Shown here piece by piece: positions 54,510-64,000 of a stretch of 64,000 nucleotides of DNA (the stretch's first letter is position 1; every line of letters starts with the position of its first letter). Source of the stretch: Alicyclobacillus fastidiosus (GTDB lineage: Bacteria; Bacillota; Bacilli; Alicyclobacillales; Alicyclobacillaceae); the NCBI RefSeq assembly GCF_026651875.1, contig NZ_CP104067.1:4950501-5014500 (forward strand), given 5' to 3'. The notes under the pieces were generated by a model, which was not told the DNA's origin, did no database searches, and saw only the letters and a program-made list of their open reading frames with translations. The position numbers and the translations under genes were made by a program.

Positions 54510-55881
54510 GAGCTGCCACCTCCCCTGCAATTCTTCCCATGACCGCTCCTTGGGTGAGTCCGAAACCAGCTAGGTATCCTCGTTTCAGTACATTTCCGGA
54601 AACCATTTCGCCTACGGCAAAAAGATTTTCCATGACCCGTCCATCCTTCATCTTCACTTGTGCCCTGTCATTGATCCGAACCCCGTGATACGTGAAGGTG
54701 ACGCCCGTGCGCAGCGGATACGCGTAAAACGGTGCGGTATCGACCGGTATCGCCCAGTGCGTCTTTGGCGGGGTAATGCCGTCCGTATGGCAGTCGTCGA
54801 GCTCGCTAGGATTGAATGTTCCGCCACTCGCAATCGCACCGTTAAATGTGTTGACCGTCGTTACAAGCTTATCTCCGTCGATACCCAGTTTTACTGCTAG
54901 TTCCGGTAGTGAACTCGTCACGATCGGGTCAAAGACTGAAGGCATAAATTTCCCCATCGCCTTGCTGTCAATGATCGAATAGGCGACTTGCCCGGGCTGT
55001 CTTGCGATGAGCCCACCCCAGATCGCGTACCGTTTCGTCCAAAAGTCTTCACCCTCATTGTAGAAACGCTCTACGTTTTGGTTGACTACAATTCCAAATG
55101 GGACGCTGTCCAAACGCGTGATGATGCCACCGTCAAATTTGGGAGCACGCCCATCCACTGCAACCCCGTGAAAAGCGTCCGGATCCCCAACTGATTCCGC
55201 ACCGGAATCGAGCATGAATCGGATCAGATTCCCCTGATTGTAAGGAGTGCCGCGGATGATGAAGTTTTCTGCTGCCTCTCCCCAATACTCTTTGAGCCAT
55301 TCGACGTTGGCTTCAAATCCGCCGGACGCTAAAATGAGCGCCTTGCAAGTTACGGTAACGCGTTCATCGCCGCGGCGAACTTTAACGGATTTGGCGACCA
55401 AACCGTCTAGTTGCACTTGCTCGACGAGCGAATCATACCAGATGTCGATGCCTTTTTTCTGTGCGGTGTAATAATACGCGTTCATCATTGCACGACCGCC
55501 CCCGAGCATAAACATATTTGTCCGGGACAGATGGAGGGTTCCAGCAAGCGGCTCTTGCCAGCGAATTCCCTGGCTTTCCAGCCAATCTGGAAGTTCGGCA
55601 GATTTTCGAATGATATAACGTGCAAGCTCTTCGTCAATTTCACCCTGAGCAACCCGCTTCAAATCCTCAAAAAACTCATCTTCCGAGTAAGCACCGGTGG
55701 TGTACGCATTCTTTTGTTCGTGCATAATACGAAAATCGCGTGTGTGTCGGCTGTTCCCTCCGCGATAAAATTTCGGAGCCCGCTCGATGATGAGCACCTG
55801 AGCGCCGTTGTCCCGCGCGGTCAGCGCTGCAGAAAGAGCCGCATTCCCACCGCCGATAACTAGGATGTCATATTGCCCCAT
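54496..55881 (-). CDS. tcuA: FAD-dependent tricarballylate dehydrogenase-like protein (TcuA)
   Basis: 461-residue flavoprotein of the fumarate reductase/succinate dehydrogenase group. FAD site: ILVIGGGNAALSAALTARDN and LIIERAP at the N-terminus; RHTRDFRIMHEQ and HGVAVDGRAPKFDGGI in the middle; the C-terminus (YLAGFGLTQGAVMGRIAGEV) closes the FAD site. TcuA oxidises tricarballylate to cis-aconitate. Closely related 3-oxosteroid or fumarate-type enzymes are possible, but the TcuB-like partner favours this reading. ATG 55881 has TGGAGG upstream; a terminator-like hairpin precedes it. Confidence 0.85.
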   Translation of the reverse strand: MGQYDILVIGGGNAALSAALTARDNGAQVLIIERAPKFYRGGNSRHTRDFRIMHEQKNAYTTGAYSEDEFFEDLKRVAQGEIDEELARYIIRKSAELPDWLESQGIRWQEPLAGTLHLSRTNMFMLGGGRAMMNAYYYTAQKKGIDIWYDSLVEQVQLDGLVAKSVKVRRGDERVTVTCKALILASGGFEANVEWLKEYWGEAAENFIIRGTPYNQGNLIRFMLDSGAESVGDPDAFHGVAVDGRAPKFDGGIITRLDSVPFGIVVNQNVERFYNEGEDFWTKRYAIWGGLIARQPGQVAYSIIDSKAMGKFMPSVFDPIVTSSLPELAVKLGIDGDKLVTTVNTFNGAIASGGTFNPSELDDCHTDGITPPKTHWAIPVDTAPFYAYPLRTGVTFTYHGVRINDRAQVKMKDGRVMENLFAVGEMVSGNVLKRGYLAGFGLTQGAVMGRIAGEVAAHVIG

Positions 55882-55896
55882 ATTAGACCTCCACAT

Positions 55897-55939
55897 AAAA
55901 AAATAGTGCACCAGCATCCACAAGGGACGACTGGTGCAC
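55897..55939 (-). terminator. Hairpin with T-run between DUF3870 and tcuA
   Basis: In transcript sense GTGCACCAG...CTGGTGCAC followed by a run of seven Ts, 16 bases before tcuA's start codon. Either the terminator of the DUF3870 gene or an attenuator of the operon. Confidence 0.75.
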
Positions 55940-55995
55940 TTTTGATTCCATGTTCAACGGTAAGTTAAACATCTCAAAACATGACAGTCCGTAAG

Positions 55996-56307
55996 TTATG
56001 ATCGAAGTCTCTCGTATTCCATCGCGACATCTTTGAGTGCAGCAATAAGCGCGGATGTTACTGCCCCGTGATAGTGTCGCTTGATTGCCTCTATCATATC
56101 ATCAGTTCCATCTCGAAGCGAGTGACCGCGAAGCAAATCGGATACAAAATTTCTTCCAAGTTGCGTGGACAGTGTGCATTCCACGTCCAGAATAACATCA
56201 TATTTCATTTCAATTTCAACGGTTAGCGCAAGAGTATCATACTCCGTTTTTGCCGCCGAACCCGAAGGCAGCTTTCCGTGACCCGCTATAAACGTTCTTG
56301 GAACCAA
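55996..56307 (-). CDS. DUF3870 protein
   Basis: 103 residues with the DUF3870 pattern: FIAGHGKLPSGSAAKTEYDT, DVILDVECTLSTQLGR and IKRHYHGAVTSALIAALKDV. The family has no known activity but often sits beside organic-acid catabolic operons. TTG start with GGTGG upstream. Separated from tcuA by a hairpin with a T-run. Confidence 0.75.
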   Translation of the reverse strand: MVPRTFIAGHGKLPSGSAAKTEYDTLALTVEIEMKYDVILDVECTLSTQLGRNFVSDLLRGHSLRDGTDDMIEAIKRHYHGAVTSALIAALKDVAMEYERLRS

Positions 56308-56666
56308 TAGTATCCACCACCTTATGTAACCCGCGCAACACGATTGTATCTTCCTCGAGAAAAATTACAAGTGGCACTTTAAGGTCACGCCATTCGAACG
56401 CACGCTCAGTCATTTAAGAAGCTGACATGATTTGTTTGAAGGTTCCTTAGTTCCGCAGCGCCGAGCGCAATTCTCTCTTCTCAGGCAAAAGAATTAATAT
56501 CCTCCTTGATCCATAGACGTGGTGGGCGGATCAACGAGATGAGATTGACGATTACACACTTTAACGCCTAAATCCAGTGTCGGATCAGGTGTGTCACAAC
56601 AACAGAACGCTCTGTCGCTAAAGCGCCCGTTTGTTCAATAAGAAAAATTATGTCTACTATTCCTGA
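56308..56666 (-). repeat. Intergenic region with dispersed repeat end (copy A at 56602-56640)
   Basis: CTGTCGCTAAAGCGCCCGTT then TGTTCAATAA, the best match to the repeat's gene-proximal end, lies 25 bases after the stop of the metallo-hydrolase gene, polarity as in the 27-40 kb copies. The opposite end (CTGCCC) was not found. Nothing else recognised in the region. Confidence 0.55.
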
Positions 56667-57494
56667 TTAGGTCGCAAACAATGTCCCTTCAAGCGCCGCA
56701 ATATATCTCTCAGCGGACTTCTGCACAGACTGACTTGCGTCTTCCTTTACGATGTTGTGGAAGGCATTGTATATGCGATTAAACCTAAGTGATGATACCC
56801 TGTTCGAAATTGCCGATACTTTTTTAGCAGGTAGTGGTATGAGATTAGGGTAGCTATACATGAAGCTAACCCACTTATTGTCGGCTACAACTTGGATGAT
56901 GTCACCCGTGAGGAGTATTCCTTTTCCCTGATTGCCATTCTCCCAGTGTAAGACAGATCCACCCTTAAAGTGCCCGCCAAGACGATGAATAGTAAGACCT
57001 TCGGACAGTTCAATAAAATCTCCAGACCAAAACTGAATCCTGTCACTGGAACGAACTACCCATTCTTTGTCATCTTCATGGATTAAAACAGGTACATTAA
57101 ATGTATCTGCCCATTCGATCTGTGTGGAATAGTAGTGGGGGTGAGACAAGGCGATTGCTTGTATTCCACCTAATCGTTTAACCTCATTCAATGTGTTTTC
57201 ATCTAGGTATGTAATGCAGTCCCACAAAACATTAAAACCATTGTTTTGAACTAGGTATGCTGTTTGACCAATTGCAAACTTTGGGGTTGTGTTTATGCTG
57301 TATAGACCCTCCTCCTCACAAAGAACTTCGTTTTTATACAGGTTGTCCGTTCGCATCTCTTCTAACGTGGTCCAAGATTGACCATTCGGGTTAATGAACT
57401 GACGTTCCTCGTCGCAAATGACACAGGTATGTGGTTGTGCTACTGACTGAGAATATTGAGTACCACATGTGGTACAAATATAGTTTTTCTCCAC
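56667..57494 (-). CDS. MBL-fold protein with N-terminal zinc ribbon
   Basis: 275 residues. The first 30 have a rubredoxin-like zinc site (CTTCGTQY ... CVICDEE). A metallo-beta-lactamase fold follows, but the usual HxHxDH is altered (LSHPHYYSTQIEWADTFN), with HRLGGHFKGGSVLHW and LLTGDIIQVV as the other ligand regions. The altered site fits a group of hydrolases seen in soil Bacillales; substrate unknown. A terminator-like hairpin is located upstream at 57673-57705. Confidence 0.7.
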   Translation of the reverse strand: MEKNYICTTCGTQYSQSVAQPHTCVICDEERQFINPNGQSWTTLEEMRTDNLYKNEVLCEEEGLYSINTTPKFAIGQTAYLVQNNGFNVLWDCITYLDENTLNEVKRLGGIQAIALSHPHYYSTQIEWADTFNVPVLIHEDDKEWVVRSSDRIQFWSGDFIELSEGLTIHRLGGHFKGGSVLHWENGNQGKGILLTGDIIQVVADNKWVSFMYSYPNLIPLPAKKVSAISNRVSSLRFNRIYNAFHNIVKEDASQSVQKSAERYIAALEGTLFAT

Positions 57495-57766
57495 TTCTTC
57501 ACATCCAATCCAGCGTTCTCAGACTAACAGTATTCTACCAAACATAAATTTACAATAAGCCGTTAGTCGTATGTATTGGGAATCTCGTTCTGTCGCTATC
57601 CCAGCTAATAGTTTGTCAAGATTGCCAGTGAAAATTGGTTTATAGATGTGTTAGTAATTTCGATCATGCCAAACAACCTTCCTTGGAGGAATGGAAGGTT
57701 CTTCATTTTTGTATAGGCGCCTAGAAATTAAGTCAGGTCTAGGATTCGTTTTAGCACCCTTTGAAT
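57495..57766. other. Intergenic region with hairpin
   Basis: AACCTTCC-TTGGAGGAAT-GGAAGGTT with Ts beyond it (57674-57705) is the only structure noted. The second 2.5-kb-type IS begins at 57767. Confidence 0.4.
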
Positions 57767-57792
57767 AGCCTCTCGGCATTCTGTTTCTCTAA

Positions 57793-59722
57793 CTCGGGTT
57801 CGACAGTTACAACCCGTTTATAAGCATTTGTGGATAACCGGAATCCCGTAACGGCGCGGAATTCCGGTTATTTTATGTAGGCATTTTTACGAAAAGTTGT
57901 AGACATGCGAATTTCTGTGGATAACTAGTATTGTTATCCACAGTAGTTGACTTCGTAGAACATATGATTTTAAAATGTAGACATGTACATACGGCGGATA
58001 TCACGAAAAAATAAAAACGGTTCTGTCACGTCCTACGTGCAGCTTGCCCATAATGAACGCAATCCCAAGACCGGCAATCCCCAAGCGAAAGTCCTCTACC
58101 ACTTCGGGCGTGAAGATGAAGTGGACATGGATGGATTGAAGAGGCTTGCCGCGAGCATCTCACGATTCCTTGGTGATGAACCCGTTGCGTCGGAGCCCAA
58201 GGATAGCGTGCAGTTGAGTCTGCTCGATAGCAAAACGTTTGGCACCGCTTATATCGTCGACTCGTTGTGGCATGAACTTGGCGTGGGTCAAGCCATATCC
58301 AAGCGTCTGGCACAGCGCAAATATGAAGCCCCGATAGAGCGGGCCATCTTTGCGATGGTCGCCAATCGAGCCTTGGACCCCTCGAGCAAGCTTGGCATGG
58401 AGGACTGGGTGAAGCGAGACATCGCACTCCCCGGTGTTGAGAACTTTGAGGTCCACCAGGGGTACCGTGCAATGGATTTCCTGATTGAATCGGACGTAGA
58501 CATCCAGAGAGAAGTGTTCGAGACTGTCGCCGACTTGTTGAACCTGGAAGTCGACTTACTGTTCTTTGACACCACTTCAAGCTACTTTGAAATGGATGAC
58601 GAGCCGGAAGAAGACAGTCTGAAGCAACCCGGCTACTCCAAGGACCACCGGCCGGACTTACCGCAGGTCGTAATTGGTTTTGCAGTGACCCGAGACGGCA
58701 TCCCTGTGCGGTGTTGGGTATGGCCAGGAACACGTCAGACATGACCGTCATTCCAGAAGTGAAGAAGGACCTCATTGGCTGGCGTCTCGGACGCGTCGTT
58801 ACGGTCGTCGACCGTGGGTTCAGCTCGGGGGACAATTTACGTGAACTCCAGAAAGCCGGAGGGCATTACATTGCTGGAGAGAAGATGACCTCTGGGAAGC
58901 AGACAGTCGAAGATGCCATGTCTCGTCCTGGGCGATTTAAAACGATACGGGATAACCTTGAAATAAAGGAAATCGTCGTAGGAGACGGTGAGGCACGGGT
59001 CCGATATGTGCTCGTTCGCAACCCAGATGAAGCTCGCCGAGATGCGTTTCGGCGCGAGGCACACCTCAAGGCCCTGGAAGCAGAGCTCGCACGACTCAAG
59101 GAGTTGGATAACGACGCACACACCAAGGCGCACTGTCGATTGCAAAGTCACCCGACCTTCAAGCGTTACTTGAAGTCGGACAAGCGTGGCAATCTCACAG
59201 TTGACCACCAGGCGGTTAAGGCGATGGAACGACTGGACGGAAAGTATCTGATCCGAACCTCAGACGACACACTGTCCGCGGAAGATGTGGCCCTTGGATA
59301 CAAGCAGCTCTGGCAGGTTGAGGCGGCATTCCGTTCTCTGAAACAGACCATGGAATTGCGCCCGATGTACCACAGGAAGAATGAGCGGATTCGGGCACAT
59401 GTACTACTGTGCTGGCTCTCGTTACTTTTGGTTCGGGTGGCAGAGAACCGAACTAGCCACACATGGCGAGAGATCCGTTCTGTCATGAACGAGATGCACC
59501 TTGTAACCTACAAAGCTGGTAGCGGCAGAGTCCGGCAGCGAACAGAAGTAACCCCGGAGCAGGCACAAATCCTGAAAGCGCTGGGTTACGAACATCCACC
59601 GTTGTTCTCGGACATATCCACAGATACGCTGTAGGCACCACACGAAGTTATCCACAGTCCCGAAACCCTAGAAGCACCAACGGGTTTCGGGATTTCGTGT
59701 ATCTACGACTGTCGAAGCCGAG
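57793..59722 (+). mobile_element. IS1634-family element nested in another IS, TCTAA duplication
   Basis: Ends CTCGGGTTCGACAG and the complement of CTCGGCTTCGACAG enclose 1930 bp. TCTAA flanks both sides (57788-57792 and 59723-59727). Removing it restores the left part of the host IS. A hairpin with Ts at 59669-59697 ends the transposase transcript. Confidence 0.85.
57983..59634 (+). pseudogene. IS1634-family transposase with one frameshift
   Basis: MYIRRISRKNKNGSVTSYVQ is the usual family start. The first frame reaches DLLFFDTTSSYFEM (first catalytic Asp) and PVRCWVWPG near 58730; the second carries TSDMTVIPEVKKDL, VVTVVDRGFSS (second Asp), YKQLWQVEAAFRSLKQT (Glu) and the C-terminus. A single missing A in GGAACACG separates them. 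Otherwise complete at about 550 residues; such a one-base lesion could also be a sequencing error. Confidence 0.85.
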
Positions 59723-59925
59723 TCTAATTCCTCAAGGATTTTGACATCCATGGAATCTTGGTTTGCCCCCATGGCGTTCCGCCTAACTTGACAATTTAAA
59801 TTGGAAGCGTATTGCCGCCAGGAGAAGAAAACACCGGGTTGAATAATACTTGACTTTTCAGAATCATCCCAATAATCGCCGAGAAGGGCTTAACCGCTCT
59901 ATCTCATCGGAATTGGGGTTGCGTT

Positions 59926-61403
59926 ATGTTACCCATGGTGCGGTCTCATCAGCAGTATCAGTCGTTCGTTGAGCAACAACTTCGTATTCACTACGGGAAT
60001 GAGTCACTTCTCTTTGTCGCAAAGGATTGGTCGCTTGTTAAGAAGTTCTGGATTACCGACCTCTCTGACACGTTTCGCTTACTCGAAGGAGCTTTTTCGT
60101 GTCGTGGTCCAAGGTCCATTGACCCTGCCGACTTACTTCGTTCCTATCTACTCATGCTGCAGGTCGGAGAACCATCGATTACAGAGTGGGTCAATGAGCT
60201 GCATCGTTGCCCACTGTATGCCATCCTTAGTGGCTTTGAGTACGGGAAAACGCCTGGTGTCGGTACCTTCTACCATTTCTTTAAGCGGCTGTGGTCTCAT
60301 ACCTCCGCTAATCTTTCGCCCAAGCTCAGACTCAATCGAAAGAAAGTCAAAGGTGGCAAGAAGGGAGAAAAGGCACCAACCAAAACGTATAGCAAAATCG
60401 CACACCTCATGGCTCAGCTACAAAAGCGCTCAACCACCAAGCCAAGCCATTTGACAGATTGCTTCGGCTGTTCCAACAGCAGTTCCTTACCATATCTGCC
60501 ACTCTAGGCTTACTGGGCGACACGAACGCACTGTCAATCGCAGGTGACGGAATGCCGCTTCAAACAGCTACCCAAGTTCGTAACAAGCGACTTTGTAACT
60601 GTCGTGAACTCGGTATCGTGCCATGCAGATGCTATCGTATCTATTCTCAACCCGACTGTGACATGGGCTGGGACAGTTATCGAAACAGGTACTTCTTCGG
60701 TTATCACCTTTACACGTTTGTTGCTGCGGATAGTCCTTACGACCTGCCACTTTACCCCAGACTTCAACGAGCCTCGCGCCATGATGCGACCTCTTGGGTG
60801 GTCAGTGCTCGTGAGTTCGTCGAACGCTTTCGTGAATACACCTGGGACAAAGCCATTTTAGATGCCGCGCACGACGCACTGCCAATCTACCAGTACCTTC
60901 TATCACGGAAAGTAAAGCCATTTATCGATTTAAACCTGCGCAGTACGGGGAGCAAGGGGGTTCGCAAGGATGACATCACGTTTTCCCCTACTGGGGTTCC
61001 GTTTTGTAAAAAGGGGCTGGAGATGAAAGATCGTGGCTACGACTACACGCGCGGTCGCCGAAAATACTATTGTCCGCTCGTCGTCAAAGGCGTGGTAACT
61101 TGTGATACGCCCTGTTCCGATTCGCCTTACGGAAGATACGTACACACATATACCAAACACAATCCTCGCTTGTTCCCACCCGTCGCCCGCAACAGCAACG
61201 AGTGGAAAGATGTCTACAAACGCAGAACCACCTGCGAGCGTAGCAACAAGCGAGCAAAAGAGGATTTTCTCCTCGAAGCCGCCAAGCATCGCAGTACCAT
61301 GATGTGGACCGTCCGCATCTATGGCATTGCCATGTGCCAACACATGGACGCTTGGTACCAAGAGAGTAATTTAGACCTATCGTCGATACTCTTGTCAGCC
61401 TGA
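59926..61403 (+). pseudogene. DDE-type transposase, frameshifted (copy 2)
   Basis: Same family as the gene at 2779. The first frame (59926 to about 60445) ends in AQLQKRSTTKPS; the second begins LLRLFQQQFLTISATLGLLG and runs to the end with LSIAGDGMPLQT, CDMGWDSYRNRYFFGY and RTTCERSNKRAKED. The shift is near 60445, a place where copy 1 is intact, while copy 1 is broken near 3470 where this copy is intact. Confidence 0.8.
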
Positions 61404-61584
61404 GAATACCCCAATCATACCATCTCCAGCGATGGCTTTTTGAAAATCGGATCGTCATCGCTCTGTTTGCTATACCCTTTTTCAAGGAACTCGACTGCCT
61501 CAACCGTTACTCGCAAATTCCCAGTGGATTATTGAAAGATATTCCGCTTGATGCTACCTTTCTGCTCTCCAATGCCGAGAGGCT

Positions 61585-62013
61585 ATTTCAATAAAGTTCC
61601 TACCATCACTTTCAGTAGTTAAAGAATTGATACGTTCCAGATGTAGCACAAATAATAAAGTCCGCCATTATTGCTGTGATGTTTTCTTAGTCAAGTGATC
61701 CTGTATATGCCAAACTTCAAGTCGCGATCTAGATAATGAGAATTGCACTTGTGGTACAAACGGGCACATGAGTACATCGGAAAGAACTATAGCATCGTTA
61801 AATGCGCGTATAGGGGGGTGGCCTGTGGAAACATTTATCATACTACTAAAACCATTCTTCCGCATAGATCCGTCTCATAGTGAAAAGAGACTTTCGCTAG
61901 CAATTAGCACAATCAACTTTGCGTGCTAGTGAACTGCATAGGAACTACCACGGAGCGAGAGAGCAGAATTCCCTGCTCCTTCGCCCAATTGTCTTGTTTA
62001 GAATGGAAAACAT
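61585..62013. other. Intergenic region with a doubtful small ORF
   Basis: A minus-strand frame of 65 codons (61668-61865, MRKNGFSSMINVSTGHPPIR) is unlike any family I recognise and lacks a good ribosome site. Nothing else supported. Confidence 0.3.
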
Positions 62014-63591
62014 TCACTTTGTTTTACATCGATAACACCTTGCTTCAAACGGCTTGAGTACAAGATGCCCAGACAGCGCTTCGATTTCCCCGTCATAGTT
62101 CGATAGAATCACCTCTGTTCCCGACAAATCAATCCACGTCGGCGTTTCAAACGACCGGAACCCGTCATGAAAGTTACACACCACGAGCCACAATTCATCA
62201 TGTAATGTGCGTGTGAAAGCATAGATATCGGAACATCCATTTTCAATTAACTGATATTTTCCGTAGACCATTATCGGATGACTTTTTCGTAATCCAATAA
62301 GCTTCCTATAATAGTTCAAAACCGAGTTCGGATCCGCTTGTGCCGTCTCAACATTGATCTTTGTGTAATTGGGATTCACTTTTATCCATGGGTCTGCTTG
62401 TGAAAACCCGCCATTTTCACTTCCGTTCCACTGCATCGGCGTTCTCGCATTGTCACGTCCTTTTGCGTGAATTGCCCTCATAACAACGCCAGGGTCTTCC
62501 CCACCATCGGTTACCCGGTCTCGCCATAAGTTGTGGATTTCCAAATCCTTGTACTCGTCGATATGCTCGAAAGCCACATTTGTCATACCTATCTCTTCGC
62601 CCTGATAGATAAACGGCGTGCCTTGGTGCATATGAAGAAAGGTCGCCAGCATCTTTGCAGATTCGACTCGATACTCTGTGTCATTTCCGAAGCGTGAAAC
62701 AGACCGGGGCTGGTCGTGGTTGTTTAAATAGAGACTGTTCCACGCAACCCCATCAAGTTCATTTTGCCACCGGCTCATGACCTGCTTCAGGTCGCTGAGT
62801 TTCCATGATGTTACATTCCACTTGTTCCCTGTTTCATCCAGTGCCATGTGGTCGAACTGAAAGACCATATTCAGTTCCCGACGCTCTTCCCCCGAATACA
62901 ATTTGGCCTGTTCTATGGTCACACCGCCAGTTTCACCGACGGTCATGATGTCGTACTTGGACAGGACAGATTCGTACATCTCCTGTAAAAACTCATGCAC
63001 ACGGGGACCGTCCGTAAAGTACTGACCGCCCCATGCGTATTTCGCCCCTCCGGGGTTTGGTGCACAAGGCATCCGCATGTCTTTGGAAATCAAATTAATG
63101 ACGTCCATCCGAAACCCGTCAATCCCCTTATCCAACCACCACCGCATCATGTCGAAGATGTCCCTGCGCACACGTGGATTGTCCCAATTTAAGTCCGGCT
63201 GTTTGGGGCTGAACAGATGCAAATAGTATTCATCCGTATTCTCGTCATACGCCCAAGCAGACCCACCAAACATTGAACCCCAGTTATTTGGTGGGCCTCC
63301 TTTTTTACCCGGTCGCCATATGTAATAATCCCTATATGCGTTGTCTTTTGACCTTCGTGATTCCACAAACCATTTGTGTTCATCAGATGTGTGGTTCACA
63401 ACTAAGTCCATAATCAGTCTCATTTTGCGTTCATGAACACCGGCTAATAGTTCATCGAAATCTTTCATTGTGCCAAATTCATGCATAATCTCCCGATAAT
63501 CACTGATATCATAGCCATTGTCATCATTAGGTGACTGATAAATTGGACTAAGCCAAATTACATCAACCCCTAAGTCTTTTAGATAGTCTAG
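62014..63591 (-). pseudogene. GH13 alpha-glucosidase (oligo-1,6-glucosidase type), 5' end replaced by an IS
   Basis: Cytoplasmic enzyme that releases glucose from isomalto- or malto-oligosaccharides. GH13 regions are all present: DLVVNHTSDEH, GFRMDVINLI (nucleophile Asp), VGETGGV (acid/base Glu, slightly unusual) and LNNHDQPRSVSRFGN (third Asp). The protein should begin about 35 residues earlier with the first barrel strand (KEAVVYQIYPRSF), but homology starts at DYLKDLGVDVIWLSPIYQSP, next to an IS end at 63592. The open frame continues into the IS to a possible start at 63645, which would give a fused N-terminus; the loss of strand 1 should abolish activity. Confidence 0.85.
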
Positions 63592-64000
63592 GAGCGTGTC
63601 CGAGTAATCCCTGAAGTATTTTGTAAAAGGAAATTTCCGGATCAATAACGAAGTCCCCTGTATTGGTATTCACAGTGGAGGCTTCGAATCTTGGGAAAAA
63701 AGTTTCGTGACTACGACCCGAACCAACTCATTCTACTACCACCGGGGTTAAATGAATGGCTACCTGACGGCCACCTGGCGAACTTTGTCAGTGATGTGGT
63801 CGATCATATCGATATCTCCATCATTACAAAACAGTACGAACAAGAACTGCGAGGTTTTCCCCCGTACCACCCGGCAATGTTATTGAAGATTCTGGTTTAC
63901 GCATATTGCACAGGCATGTACTCTTCCAGAAAGATCGCAAAGGCCTGTCAGGATGTAGTGGCGTTCCGAGTCCTGTCCGCAAATCAGTTCCCGGATTTCC
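63592..64000 (+). mobile_element. IS1182-like element entering from the right, partial
   Basis: Begins GAGCGTGTCCGAGTAATCCC directly at the break in the alpha-glucosidase gene. The first eleven bases equal those of the 1636-bp IS, the rest differs, so the two belong to related families. The other end is outside the window. Confidence 0.75.
63691..64000 (+). CDS. IS1182-type transposase, N-terminal part
   Basis: Open to the window edge (103 codons). TTG start nine bases after GGAGG. LILLPPGLNEWLPDGHLANF and FPPYHPAMLLKILVYAYCTG then YSSRKIAKACQDVVAFRVLS are the standard N-terminal blocks of IS1182/DUF772 transposases. Catalytic part lies beyond the window. Confidence 0.85.
   Translation, partial: MGKKFRDYDPNQLILLPPGLNEWLPDGHLANFVSDVVDHIDISIITKQYEQELRGFPPYHPAMLLKILVYAYCTGMYSSRKIAKACQDVVAFRVLSANQFPDF

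Larger units (their letters stand above)
57767..61584 (+). mobile_element. IS element, copy 2 of the AGCCTCTCGGCATT family, with an IS inside
   Basis: Ends AGCCTCTCGGCATT and AATGCCGAGAGGCT. Without the inserted IS1634-type element and one TCTAA duplication the length is 1883 bp, almost equal to copy 1 (1885 bp). The two copies are clearly diverged, so they result from separate or old insertions. Confidence 0.85.

Noticed and set aside
58026..58835. 269-codon minus-strand frame
   Set aside because: Lies opposite the IS1634-type transposase; composition is that of an antisense shadow.

Overview
The window looks like chromosomal DNA of a spore-forming Firmicute of the Bacillales, most likely an Alicyclobacillus-type organism. 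This rests on strong AGGAGG-type ribosome binding sites, GTG and TTG starts, YjcZ-type small spore proteins, a YdjO/cold-shock pair, an MreB paralogue and mid-range GC. The genus is an inference. No rRNA, tRNA, CRISPR array, phage module or integrase gene was found.

Layout. 1-8.2 kb is an insertion-sequence scrapyard: the tail of a UPF0158 gene, an IS110 relative, a MITE, three IS copies and a truncated VIT1 gene. 8.5-16.9 kb holds a b-type membrane protein, a two-component system whose kinase has lost its C-terminus and abuts a carbohydrate-binding-module fragment, and a heterodimeric ABC exporter operon. 17-26.6 kb is a sporulation and stress neighbourhood: two YjcZ peptides, an orphan YcaO/E1-like RiPP cyclodehydratase, a polysaccharide deacetylase cut cleanly by an IS, a fatty-acid desaturase, YdjO and a cold-shock protein. 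27.5-41 kb is a row of small co-oriented genes (Nudix, P-loop kinase, methyltransferase, two GNATs, TetR/metallo-hydrolase/DUF4260, DinB, DUF2268), most of them separated by one copy of a short imperfect inverted repeat with constant polarity. A group II intron sits exactly at the edge of one repeat and is itself split by an IS21 element. 41-46.8 kb is decayed sequence with fragments of DNA-repair genes (ATP-dependent ligase, SRAP) and a frameshifted DUF4145 gene. 47-49 kb is an intact DedA-mreB pair. 50.6-56.3 kb is a probable tricarboxylate (tricarballylate-type) utilisation operon: DUF3870, TcuA-like flavoprotein, TcuB-like Fe-S/cytochrome protein, PrpF-like isomerase and an MFS carrier. 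56.6-64 kb holds a metallo-hydrolase, a nested IS (an IS1634-type element inside a second copy of the 2.5-kb IS) and an alpha-glucosidase whose first residues were replaced by an incoming IS.

How it works together. The functional units are the ABC exporter operon, the desaturase and cold-shock genes (membrane and RNA adaptation to cold), the tcu-like operon (import, oxidation to an aconitate, isomerisation), and the TetR-controlled metallo-hydrolase. Much of the rest is accessory DNA under IS pressure: about fifteen genes are visibly broken. The least ordinary structure is the cassette-like array at 27.5-41 kb, which resembles integron cassettes in layout but has no recognisable integrase here.
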